From NCBI GenBank assembly GCA_019359325.1, contig JAHHHN010000010.1:62001-126000 (forward strand): DNA of 64,000 nucleotides, written 5' to 3'. A program made the translations under genes and the position numbers. Below the pieces are notes generated by a model. That model worked only from the letters and a program-made list of their open reading frames with translations, had not been told where the DNA came from and did no database searches. Source of the DNA: Mojavia pulchra JT2-VF2 (GTDB taxonomy: Bacteria > Cyanobacteriota > Cyanobacteriia > Cyanobacteriales > Nostocaceae). This document shows, one piece after another, positions 46,094-54,724 of this stretch. Numbering within the stretch: the stretch's first letter is position 1; each line of letters starts with the position of its first letter.

Positions 46094-47446
46094 ATGACGA
46101 TTGAATCCAACTCCGCCGATCTACCAACCCCAGAATCAACGCTGGAAAATGATTTGCAACCAGATGACTTTGAAGGTGGCGCTGGTGCAAATAACCTGAC
46201 ACCAGAAGCCCTGGCTACACAGCAAGCCCTGGCTGCCATTTCGTCTTTGCAATCTCCGCAAAATACAGCGATTTTGCAACAGGCCCGTTCGAGTATCCAG
46301 CCACCCTCTACCAAGCAATTCACAGTTAAGCCAAGAGCATTGCTGATTACCTTAATAGGAATCGCGATCGTTTTTCTCGGACTTGCCTTAAATAATTGGA
46401 TAATTGGCGTTTTGGGAACGCTGCTGAGTTTGCTGCTATCTGTGGCGATGCTATTACCTTGGTTGCAAAATGTAATTGAAAAATGGTTTTCACCCCAAGG
46501 TAGAACACTGTTAGTTGCATTTTTGGGATTAATAGCAGCCATCATTGGCTTGTTGAAATTTTTCGGTTTAGGCGATCGCGTGATTTTTTGGGCACGTCAA
46601 ATTAACTGGGACATTGCTGGTACTCTGGCAGAATGGTTTGGCGCTTTAGGGCAAATCCTGATTGCCATCATCGCTGTTTACGTAGCGTGGCGACAATATG
46701 TGATTTCTAAAGACCTAACAATTCAGCAAAATTTGTTGACAGTTCAGCAAAATATTATTACCCAGCAGCAAACGATAGATTCCTATTTTCAAGGTATCTC
46801 AGACTTAGTTTTAGATGAAGAAGGATTATTAGAGGATTGGCCTCAAGAAAGAGCGATCGCCGAAGGACGCACCGCCGCAATTTTTAGTAGTGTTGATGGT
46901 AGTGGTAAAGCGAAGATTTTGCGCTTTCTCTCCCGTTCAAAATTACTAACACCTCTAAAACGCGATCGCCGCTTAGGTAGAGCCATTCTCAACGGTGTTG
47001 GCGGTTACGCCGAAGACCGCCTTGATGGTGTGCGCGTCATCGATTTGGGCGTGATGCTAGCCGGAGCAGACCTTTCCGCTACAGATTTGCGTTGGACTGA
47101 TCTCAGCGAAGCTAATCTTGTGCGCGCTAATCTCAGCGGTTGTGATTTAGTAAAAGCCAACCTTTCCCGCACGATTTTATACGATGCCAAACTCCGCGAT
47201 GCTGACCTGAACGGAATTCGGCTATTTTACGGTTCAGTAAAAACAGCATCACCCCGCAGCCGCACCATACCACCTAACTACGAAACTGGCGAACACACTG
47301 GTGCTGTCATAGAAAATGCCGACTTTACCAATGTGCAACGTCTGCCTGAGTCGGCACGTTATTACTGCTGTGCTTGGGGTGGGGAAAAAACCAGAGGCAC
47401 TATTCCTGGCGGTTGCGAAGGCATTCCCAATAAGTTGGAAAGATAG
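46094..47446 (+). CDS. membrane pentapeptide-repeat protein
   Basis: A 450-residue protein. Residues 1-75 are Glu/Asp/Pro-rich; membrane helices are near 85-105, 108-125, 137-160 and 185-202; a short linker with coiled-coil QQNLLTVQQNIITQQQ follows (about 212-230). A pentapeptide-repeat domain is at about 320-375 (LSATDLRWTDLSEANLVRANLSGCDL). The C-terminus has a CCAWGGE motif. Such proteins are abundant in cyanobacteria with unknown function. Confidence 0.85.
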   Translation: MTIESNSADLPTPESTLENDLQPDDFEGGAGANNLTPEALATQQALAAISSLQSPQNTAILQQARSSIQPPSTKQFTVKPRALLITLIGIAIVFLGLALNNWIIGVLGTLLSLLLSVAMLLPWLQNVIEKWFSPQGRTLLVAFLGLIAAIIGLLKFFGLGDRVIFWARQINWDIAGTLAEWFGALGQILIAIIAVYVAWRQYVISKDLTIQQNLLTVQQNIITQQQTIDSYFQGISDLVLDEEGLLEDWPQERAIAEGRTAAIFSSVDGSGKAKILRFLSRSKLLTPLKRDRRLGRAILNGVGGYAEDRLDGVRVIDLGVMLAGADLSATDLRWTDLSEANLVRANLSGCDLVKANLSRTILYDAKLRDADLNGIRLFYGSVKTASPRSRTIPPNYETGEHTGAVIENADFTNVQRLPESARYYCCAWGGEKTRGTIPGGCEGIPNKLER

Positions 47447-47494
47447 TTAGCAGTTGTCAGTTACCTACATTTAATGATTATTGTTCATGGAAGC

Positions 47495-48265
47495 TTAACC
47501 ACCTTCAGGTAAGGTGAGAATTTCTACTCCATCTTCAGTCACAGCTAAGGTATGCTCAAATTGGGCAGAAAGCTTGCGATCGCGGGTTATAGCAGTCCAA
47601 CCATCACTGAGAACTTCTACTTCCCAAGTCCCTTCATTAATCATTGGCTCAATTGTAAATACCATCCCTGGTCTGAGGCGCTTACCCTTACCGCGAGTTC
47701 CGTAGTGAGGAATATCCGGTGGAGTATGAAAAATGTTGCTAATACCATGTCCTACAAAATCTCGCACTACAGAAAAGCCTTGTGCCTCGGCATACTCTTG
47801 GATGGCTGCACCAATATCTCCAATACGGGCCCCTGGTTTAACTTCAGCAATCCCACGGTAACGACACTCATCTGTTACCTCTACTAGTTTTTTTGCCGCT
47901 GGTGAAGGAGTACCGACAAAGAATGTCTTGGATGTATCACCGTGGTAGCCATCAACAATCAGCGTCACATCAATATTGATGATGTCACCTTCCTTCAAAA
48001 TCTGCTTGGCATTAGGAATCCCGTGACAGACTACCTCATTCACACTCGTGCAGATTGATTTGGGAAAGCCTTTGTAGTTAAGAGGAGCGCTTTTTGCTCC
48101 ATGAGCCTGCGTCCAACGTTCGGCTTCATCATTGATTTCGAGAGTGCTTACCCCAGGCTTCACCATTGATTCTAGATGCTGTAGCAGTGTGGCTGCCAAG
48201 CGTCCTGCCTTACGCATCTTCTCTAGTTCTCGCTGGGATAAAATAACAATTGTTTCGCTTCTCAT
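47495..48265 (-). CDS. map: methionine aminopeptidase, type I
   Basis: A 256-residue enzyme that removes the initiator Met. Metal ligands are visible: Asp in DVTLIVDGYHGDTSKTF (about 100-116), His in GHGISNIFHTPP (about 176), and Glu in FTIEPMI (about 210) and QFEHT (about 240). The KSICTSVNEVVCHGIPN segment is typical. The start ATG is at 48265. bvdR lies directly upstream on the same strand, 10 bp away. Confidence 0.96.
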   Translation of the reverse strand: MRSETIVILSQRELEKMRKAGRLAATLLQHLESMVKPGVSTLEINDEAERWTQAHGAKSAPLNYKGFPKSICTSVNEVVCHGIPNAKQILKEGDIINIDVTLIVDGYHGDTSKTFFVGTPSPAAKKLVEVTDECRYRGIAEVKPGARIGDIGAAIQEYAEAQGFSVVRDFVGHGISNIFHTPPDIPHYGTRGKGKRLRPGMVFTIEPMINEGTWEVEVLSDGWTAITRDRKLSAQFEHTLAVTEDGVEILTLPEGG

Positions 48266-48275
48266 GAACTTTTAA

Positions 48276-49289
48276 TTACTTCTCATTCATAAATATAGTT
48301 AAGCCTGTCTCAGCTGCTCTTTTAGCAGCATCAGCAACCTTCAAGGTATACAAGCTTTCTTCTGGGGTGACGTATAAAGGAGTCCCATGAAAAATATGAT
48401 CTAACACCATATTTGTGTCTTTAGCAAATAATCCGCGACGAGTACCAACTTCTATAGGTATTGTTTCCTGCGCTTGGATAAAAACTCCTGTGTCACCGTC
48501 AAAAATTAACCCACCTTTTTCGCCATGCACTTCAAATTTACGTTCTGGCTGCCAAATGGTTTCGCCTTTACCATAAACTACTTGTGCTAACAGCCCATTA
48601 CTGAAGCACAGTTGAGTAGTACAAAAACACGTTTGGTAATATTGCGCTTCTGTTTCCCAAAATCGCTGATGACAGTTAACTGTTAAGACTTTGCCAAACA
48701 AATCCGTAAGACGATGTAAACGCGAAAGCGCACCAATTAAAGGAAAACCAAAAAGCTCATGGTTATAAGACCATTTACGAGGAGCAGGGTGCTGGGGATT
48801 GATAGTGCTGTAGCGTACATAAAAAACATCGCCAATTTTTTCTAAGTGTTGCTTTAAAGCTTGATGCAATCCCCCTAAGAGTTCAATGTGTTCCACGTGG
48901 AGCAGTTTATTTTGAGCTTTGGCGAAAGCAATGAGTTCTTCAGCTTCGATGACATCCAAAGAAAGGGGATACTCTACAATAACGTGTTTACCATGAGTGA
49001 GCGCAGCACGAGCGATCGCACCATGATCTCGATTAATAGTGCATATTACTACTAGATCTACATCTTCTCGCTCTACTAATTGCTGCCAAGAACTCATCGC
49101 CTCAGTTTGGTAGTTATTGGCAAAAGCTGCCGCATTTTCTGGAGTATGTCCGACAATTGCAATTAAGTGCGATCGCTCATCTTGCAGGAACGCCTCACTC
49201 CGAAACTTTGCCGCATACCCAGTACCAACCACACCCACCCGTATTTTTGCTTGTGCCAAAGGTGCTTCAGAATCATCCATGATAGTCAC
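48276..49289 (-). CDS. bvdR: biliverdin reductase BvdR
   Basis: A 337-residue Gfo/Idh/MocA-fold protein. VGVVGTGYAAKFRSEAF (about 18-34) is the NAD(P) motif, the usual EKP sequence is VEYP as in cyanobacterial BvdR, and LLHVEHIELLGG and GTRRGLFAKDT follow. It reduces biliverdin IX-alpha to bilirubin and is linked to phycobilisome assembly in Synechocystis. An assignment as a generic oxidoreductase is possible, but the block set is specific. The first few residues (MTIMDDSEAPLAQ) precede the domain. Confidence 0.87.
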   Translation of the reverse strand: MTIMDDSEAPLAQAKIRVGVVGTGYAAKFRSEAFLQDERSHLIAIVGHTPENAAAFANNYQTEAMSSWQQLVEREDVDLVVICTINRDHGAIARAALTHGKHVIVEYPLSLDVIEAEELIAFAKAQNKLLHVEHIELLGGLHQALKQHLEKIGDVFYVRYSTINPQHPAPRKWSYNHELFGFPLIGALSRLHRLTDLFGKVLTVNCHQRFWETEAQYYQTCFCTTQLCFSNGLLAQVVYGKGETIWQPERKFEVHGEKGGLIFDGDTGVFIQAQETIPIEVGTRRGLFAKDTNMVLDHIFHGTPLYVTPEESLYTLKVADAAKRAAETGLTIFMNEK

Positions 49290-50127
<838 letters not shown>

Positions 50128-50179
50128 TAGTTAGGCGCTGCAATTCTCAATCTATTGCCAGAATTACCTAGCTAGCAAG

Positions 50180-50227
50180 TTCATATAATCACCATAGTCT
50201 TAAACTATGATGATTATATGAATTTTT
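50180..50227 (+). terminator. strong intrinsic terminator of petF
   Basis: TTCATATAATCACCATAGT (50180-50198) pairs with ACTATGATGATTATATGAA (50204-50222) over 19 positions with one mismatch and a 5-nt loop, then TTTTT. It lies about 50 bp after the petF stop. Confidence 0.9.
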
Positions 50228-50424
50228 GCTAAGAAGCCAAATATAGTCCAAGCGCAATAGTTTTAGCACTAGAACAGCAAGAAAAAAACCAAGTTAGTTA
50301 ACAACAATAGAGATAAGCACCGAGCAGCCCAAAAAAAGGTTGCCAATATCTATGAAAAACTGAGCAACACCCGGCATTTTTTTACAAAAGCTCTTTAGAA
50401 AACTTGCAGTCGAAACAAATATTT

Positions 50425-52092
50425 CTAGGGCTGAATCTCCTCACTGAAAATTTTAATTTGAGTTCCAGGATAGTAGAACTGGAGAATTTTGGGATTCGAC
50501 CAGCCAAGTTTAGCTAAATTTTGAGCGCCTGTTTGACTCAAGCCAACTCCATGTCCTAGTCCCCCACCTATAAAAGCATAACCCCATAGGCTTGGTTTAC
50601 CTTTATTCAAGGGCTGCAAGTAAAACAGCGTACTTGTAGGAGCTAAAAAGGCACTACGAACTTCATCTTTATGTAAAGTAAAGACACCTATATCAGTTTT
50701 TACAGCGAGTTCGAGAATGCGTCCGCTTGTTGAGCGCTTAACGATCGCCATTGCCTCAAGCTTTTTAAATTTACTGTACGGACTTTTTTTAGCTCGCAAA
50801 AATTTCTGCAAACCCTTGGTAATATCTTCTACGCTGGTTTCTTTGCGCCAACGGAACGAATCCCAGTTGCTTTCATTAAATCCTTGTTGGCGATTGATAA
50901 ATTGCCGGAAGTTGCTTTCATCTGCTAAATTTTGTCTCGACAAATCCCAAATATTGAGAGCAGCATCAACTACTGGTTGCAGATAAGGACGATCCGCACC
51001 ATTCCAGACATCGCTAAAAGAAGCAGTAACGCCGCCGGTGGTAGAGGAGTACAGGGCATCTACTAGCTGGTTTTGATAAGTTAATACCATCCCTCTTGTC
51101 GCCGCGATCGCCCGATCTGTGTTGGGGGCGACTCCATTCAGCCCATAATAAACCTGACAGTGAGTATCAGCACATAGCTGGTAGTCATCTACAGCAAACC
51201 TACGCAAATTCCGTAGCACATAGGTTCGCGCCAGGATTGCTTGGGCTTCAACCGCTGCTACTGGCGCATTCGTGCCAATTTCGTGAGGTACAACCCCGCG
51301 CAAATAAGTTTCTAATGGCACTTCGTTAACTAAACTGTACGTGCCGTAAGCATTTGGTTGTAATTTTAATTTACCTGCGTAAAGACGAGCGCTTTCCGGT
51401 TTTGTGCCTTTATTTACCCGAATTAAATTTTTGCTACTGCTAATTTTTAAATAATTGGGATTGTAACGTTTGCCGTCAACTACCCAACTCACGCGCGGCA
51501 ATTTTTGCAAAATTTTTGTATCTAAATATGCCGTTTTCTTGCCAGAAGCTTGCAAGCTCTGTAATAGCAGCCTGCGTAGTAAGGGAGTATTGTAAACATC
51601 TCGTTTCGCCCAAACTTGCCAACGTTCTGGCTGGGCTATTTCTACCTCTATTCCCTGAGAACGTAAGCTTTCGGCGCTATCTTCGGCAGTTTCAAAGGTA
51701 CGGTAGTTACCTAAAACTACCACCTCATCAACTACTGGCTGGGGTAAAGCTTGCATTACTGTTTCTAGCTTTACTGGGTTATTGGTAACTAAAGTTTGTT
51801 CCCTCTGGCCTGCTTTAAATCTTAGCTGTAAGCGATCGCCTTTGGTGGGTTCTAGTTGCAGCTTGGCTGTAGGTTGCTCTCCAAATCGTTGTACAATCCC
51901 AATTTTTAATACTACATCGTCGCTTTTACTCTCAGGGCCTGATGCAGCAGTTAGCCCTAACAAGCAAAATGTCGTCAATAGAATCCGGGAAAAATGCCAG
52001 TACGAGATTTTTCTCGAAACTTGATTCTGCCCTTTGGCGCGGCGTTGGGGTGGATTGTCTAATTGCTTTGTAGCGTATTGGTTTTGTCGCAT
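50425..52092 (-). CDS. SpoIID/LytB-domain protein (amidase enhancer type)
   Basis: A 555-residue exported protein. N-terminal 30 residues are basic, then a membrane/signal segment (about 33-48, SRILLTTFCLLGLTAA). The SpoIID/LytB domain (about 235-550) has LKLQPNAYGTYSLVNEVPLETYLRGVVPHEIG, AQAILARTYVLRN, DTHCQVYYG, and a GHGVGLSQTGAQNLAKLG block. SpoIID cleaves peptidoglycan after stem peptides are removed; cyanobacterial forms are of unknown role. Function in the wall is inferred. Confidence 0.88.
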   Translation of the reverse strand: MRQNQYATKQLDNPPQRRAKGQNQVSRKISYWHFSRILLTTFCLLGLTAASGPESKSDDVVLKIGIVQRFGEQPTAKLQLEPTKGDRLQLRFKAGQREQTLVTNNPVKLETVMQALPQPVVDEVVVLGNYRTFETAEDSAESLRSQGIEVEIAQPERWQVWAKRDVYNTPLLRRLLLQSLQASGKKTAYLDTKILQKLPRVSWVVDGKRYNPNYLKISSSKNLIRVNKGTKPESARLYAGKLKLQPNAYGTYSLVNEVPLETYLRGVVPHEIGTNAPVAAVEAQAILARTYVLRNLRRFAVDDYQLCADTHCQVYYGLNGVAPNTDRAIAATRGMVLTYQNQLVDALYSSTTGGVTASFSDVWNGADRPYLQPVVDAALNIWDLSRQNLADESNFRQFINRQQGFNESNWDSFRWRKETSVEDITKGLQKFLRAKKSPYSKFKKLEAMAIVKRSTSGRILELAVKTDIGVFTLHKDEVRSAFLAPTSTLFYLQPLNKGKPSLWGYAFIGGGLGHGVGLSQTGAQNLAKLGWSNPKILQFYYPGTQIKIFSEEIQP

Positions 52093-52146
52093 GAGCGCTC
52101 CAATGATAGCATTACCAATTTTGTCCCAGCAGGTTGCAAAACGAAG

Positions 52147-52161
52147 TCATAATGATTATGA
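52147..52161 (+). promoter_or_regulatory. Fur/PerR/Zur-family operator (7-1-7 palindrome)
   Basis: TCATAATGATTATGA is a perfect 7-1-7 palindrome of the FUR superfamily class (compare Zur box TGATAATnATTATCA and PerR box TTATAATnATTATAA). It is 45 bp upstream of the sulfiredoxin ATG and 54 bp from the divergent SpoIID start. In Anabaena PCC 7120 srxA is reported to be under PerR-type (FurC) control, from memory. Confidence 0.7.
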
Positions 52162-52205
52162 TTTATTTAGAGCTACAAAAAGGAATTTAGTTAGGAAAAC
52201 TCCTT

Positions 52206-52469
52206 ATGGTTAGAGTCCAAGAAATTCCCTTAAATCAGATTAAGCGGCCCTTACCCCGTGCCAATGATCCGAATAAAGTGCAAGCCTTAATGGAATCGAT
52301 TGCAGTGATCGGGCAGCAAGAACCTATAGATGTCCTCGAAGTAGATGGACTATATTATGGCTTTTCTGGTTGCCATCGATATGAAGCTTGTCAACGTTTA
52401 GGCAAAGAAACAATCTTGGCCAGAGTCCGCAAAGCTCCTCGCAGTGTCTTAAAGATGCACTTAGCATGA
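52206..52469 (+). CDS. srx: sulfiredoxin
   Basis: An 87-residue protein of the ParB/sulfiredoxin fold: MVRVQEIPLNQIKRPLPR, PIDVLEVDGLYYGFSGCHRYEACQRLG, with the catalytic Cys in SGCHR. It reduces hyperoxidised (sulfinic) 2-Cys peroxiredoxins with ATP. The FxGCHR motif separates it from ParB. A Fur-family operator lies just upstream and the ferritin-like gene downstream, so it is part of a peroxide-stress unit. Confidence 0.92.
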   Translation: MVRVQEIPLNQIKRPLPRANDPNKVQALMESIAVIGQQEPIDVLEVDGLYYGFSGCHRYEACQRLGKETILARVRKAPRSVLKMHLA

Positions 52470-52531
52470 GTTAATAGTCAGTGAAAGAGTAACAACACAC
52501 AACTAAATAAATAACCAATTAGGAGAAAATT

Positions 52532-53023
52532 ATGCCATCTAAACCAGAAGTTCTACCTTTAAATATTGGCATTGATGATACCAACAGAGCTAAAATCGCT
52601 GAAGGCTTGTCTCGCTTGTTAGCTGATACCTATACACTGTATCTTAAGACACATAATTTTCATTGGAACGTTACTGGCCCAATGTTTCAAACTTTGCACT
52701 TGATGTTTGAGACCCAGTATACAGAACTAGCTCTAGCAGTTGATTTGATTGCCGAACGGATTAGAGCGCTTGGCTATCCCGCACCCGGAACCTATAGCGA
52801 ATATGTCAAACTTAGTTCGATTCCTGAAACTCCTGGAGTACCTAAAGCTACCGAAATGATCCGCTTACTCGTGGAAGGGCAAGAAGCTGTAGTGCGAACT
52901 GCGCGATCTATTTTTCCTGTGGTAGATGAGGTAAACGATGAACCCACTGCCGATCTATTAACTCAAAGGATGCAAGTACACGAAAAGACAGCTTGGATGC
53001 TGAGAAGTTTGCTGGAAGAATAA
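52532..53023 (+). CDS. dps: Dps-family miniferritin
   Basis: A 163-residue helical bundle: [42 protein letters not shown] (about 40-80) holds the ferroxidase residues (His, Asp, Glu). It uses hydrogen peroxide to oxidise Fe(II) and stores ferric oxide, protecting DNA. It is 62 bp downstream of srx, sharing the probable Fur/PerR-like control. The N-terminus is short and lacks a Lys-rich DNA-binding tail. Confidence 0.94.
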   Translation: MPSKPEVLPLNIGIDDTNRAKIAEGLSRLLADTYTLYLKTHNFHWNVTGPMFQTLHLMFETQYTELALAVDLIAERIRALGYPAPGTYSEYVKLSSIPETPGVPKATEMIRLLVEGQEAVVRTARSIFPVVDEVNDEPTADLLTQRMQVHEKTAWMLRSLLEE

Positions 53024-53030
53024 AGGTAGT

Positions 53031-53068
53031 CGGGGCATGGGGCATGGGGCATGGCGAATGGGGCATAG
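53031..53068. repeat. GGGGCAT tandem (low complexity)
   Basis: About four GGGGCAT units lie directly after dps. Dispersed low-complexity repeats of this type flank the MITE-like element. Confidence 0.65.
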
Positions 53069-53078
53069 GAATAATTAC

Positions 53079-53191
53079 TAGGACTTACGCACCCAAGCCT
53101 GAAACCCCGATCCCCCCTAGCCCCCCTTAAAAAGGGGGGAACGTCTAAAGCCCCCGGGAGGGGGTTGGGGGATCTGAGTGCGTAAGTTCTG
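53079..53191. mobile_element. MITE-like element with 13-bp terminal inverted repeats
   Basis: AGGACTTACGCAC (53080-53092) and GTGCGTAAGTTCT (53178-53190) are inverted copies with one mismatch. ATTAC lies on both sides (53074-53078 and 53192-53196), a possible 5-bp target duplication. The 113-bp interior is G/C-run rich (CCCCCCTAG, AAAGGGGGG, CCCCCGGGAGGGGG). No ORF. It sits between dps and the XRE-GrpE gene. Confidence 0.7.
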
Positions 53192-53195
53192 ATTA

Positions 53196-53262
53196 CAATC
53201 CCCAATCCCCAATTCCCAATCCCCAATCCCTAATCCCAAATGCCCAATCCCCAATCTCCAAT
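53196..53262. repeat. CCCCAATC-type tandem, overlapping the next CDS start
   Basis: Eight to nine units of 7-8 bp (CCCAATC variants) follow the MITE-like element. The ATG at 53240 of the next gene lies inside this tract, so residues 2-7 (PNPQSP) are repeat-derived. Confidence 0.65.
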
Positions 53263-53965
53263 AGTTAATACTGATTTCACCCACTTGTTGCAGCATTTAA
53301 TGCAACAAGTGGGTGTTTCTAGTTTTAAAGCTTTGAGCCGCGCTACTGGTGTCTCAGAGCGTCAAATTTTGCGCTTGCGGCAGGGAAAAGTAGAGCAGAT
53401 GCGGGTGGATGTGCTGCTCAAGCTGTCGCAAGTGTTACAAATAACATTAAGTGAATTAGTAGCAAATTTTTCAGTGCTGAGTACGAAAGGAGGACGCAAT
53501 ATTCGCTCAGAATTCAGGACTCAGAACTCAGGACTCAAAAAGACTGAGCAAGAATTATTACAAGAAATTGCAGATTTAAAAAGAGAGTATCAGCGATCGC
53601 ATCTAGCACTAGAACAGCAGCGAGAAGCATTGCAACAAGAGTTTCAGCAGTCAAGTTTGCAACTTTTGGAGTCGTTATTATTGCAATGGCCGACAGCAGC
53701 GCATAAAGCCCAGGAGAACCCGCAGCTAGCAGCAATTAAAATAGTGCCATTAGTACAAAAATCTTTAGAAAAATTATTACAAAGCTGGGGAGTGGAAGCG
53801 ATCGCATCTGTAGGAGCAGAATTACCGTATGATCCCCAATTGCACCAATTGCTGGAAGGCTCGGCAAAGCCAGGGGAACTAGTTAAAGTGCGTTACACTG
53901 GCTACCGCCAAGGAGACAAGCTACTTTATCGAGCTAAAGTTAATCCTATTGAGAACGACTCGTAA
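53240..53965 (+). CDS. XRE helix-turn-helix / GrpE-like fusion protein
   Basis: A 241-residue protein. The N-terminal HTH of XRE type is at about 15-65 (GVSSFKALSRATGVSERQILRLRQGKVEQMRVDVLLKLSQ). A coiled coil (about 95-145, Glu/Gln/Leu-rich) leads to a GrpE-like C-terminal domain (about 160-240, AAIKIVPLVQKSLEKLL then LPYDPQLHQLLEGSAKPGELVKVRYTGYRQGDKLLYRAKVNP). GrpE is the nucleotide exchange factor of DnaK; here the coiled-coil and head are joined to a DNA-binding domain. The function may be a chaperone-linked regulator. The start is uncertain because it lies within a repeat tract; an internal start is possible. Confidence 0.8.
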   Translation: MPNPQSPIVNTDFTHLLQHLMQQVGVSSFKALSRATGVSERQILRLRQGKVEQMRVDVLLKLSQVLQITLSELVANFSVLSTKGGRNIRSEFRTQNSGLKKTEQELLQEIADLKREYQRSHLALEQQREALQQEFQQSSLQLLESLLLQWPTAAHKAQENPQLAAIKIVPLVQKSLEKLLQSWGVEAIASVGAELPYDPQLHQLLEGSAKPGELVKVRYTGYRQGDKLLYRAKVNPIENDS

Positions 53966-54391
53966 GAAGAAATATACGCAAATCAACACATAACCTGTAA
54001 AAAAGCATCAACCTTAGATGTCTCCCAAGTTATATATATTGCCGAGTCGCTTCTCACAGCATCGATAGTTTGTTTTAGACAGCGAGTACTTTTAAATTAA
54101 ATTTGCAGGCTGCTATAGGTGATAAATCTGTTTCACTTATCTCATCTTTTATTAAATTTCATCTACCTCATGAGTGATATTTTATATAACCATATGTTGA
54201 TTTATTATTTATCAAATAGTAGCTATGGATTCAGATTTTATTGATTTAGTCAATTCATAATTTATTATTAACCACACAGTACATATATTTCATGAATTTA
54301 TATCTTTCGATAATTACTAAAATAAATTAAGTTTGTTATATAATATGATCATAATCATGACTTCATTTACGAATTTTAGACATAACAAATT
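53966..54391. other. intergenic region
   Basis: 426 bp, AT-rich. No gene or repeat recognised; it contains the promoter of the STAS gene. Confidence 0.5.
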
Positions 54392-54721
54392 ATGATTCAA
54401 CAAGAAGTACAGGTTATTAAACTTGGTGGAAGTATCAATGCAGCAACATCTCAAGATTTGAGGCAAAACTTAATTAGTTTCATCGAGAAGGGCGCAAAGG
54501 TTGTGCTGGTTGATTTTCAAGATGTAACTTTTATGGATAGTTCTGGCCTAGGAGCTTTGGTATTAGCTTTCAAAAGTTTGCGCGCTGCGGATATTAAGCT
54601 TGTTCTTTGCTCTATTAATGAACAAGTTAAGATATTGTTTGAATTGACTAGTATGGATAAAGTATTTGAAATATTTCCCAGCAAAGAAGAATTTCATCAA
54701 ACTTTATTTTCCAAAACCTAA
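54392..54721 (+). CDS. anti-sigma factor antagonist-like STAS protein
   Basis: A 109-residue STAS domain protein with the phosphorylatable Ser in MDSSGLGALVLA (about 49-60). It belongs to SpoIIAA/RsbV-like partner-switch antagonists, which are released when dephosphorylated. It converges with a receiver-SpoIIE phosphatase gene 3 bp away, so the phosphatase likely acts on this or a related protein. No HATPase anti-sigma kinase is in the window. Confidence 0.92.
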   Translation: MIQQEVQVIKLGGSINAATSQDLRQNLISFIEKGAKVVLVDFQDVTFMDSSGLGALVLAFKSLRAADIKLVLCSINEQVKILFELTSMDKVFEIFPSKEEFHQTLFSKT

Positions 54722-54724
54722 TTA

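Noticed and set aside
46045-46545. 166-residue antisense frame over the pentapeptide gene start
   Set aside because: It is a shadow of the plus-strand gene and has no family features.
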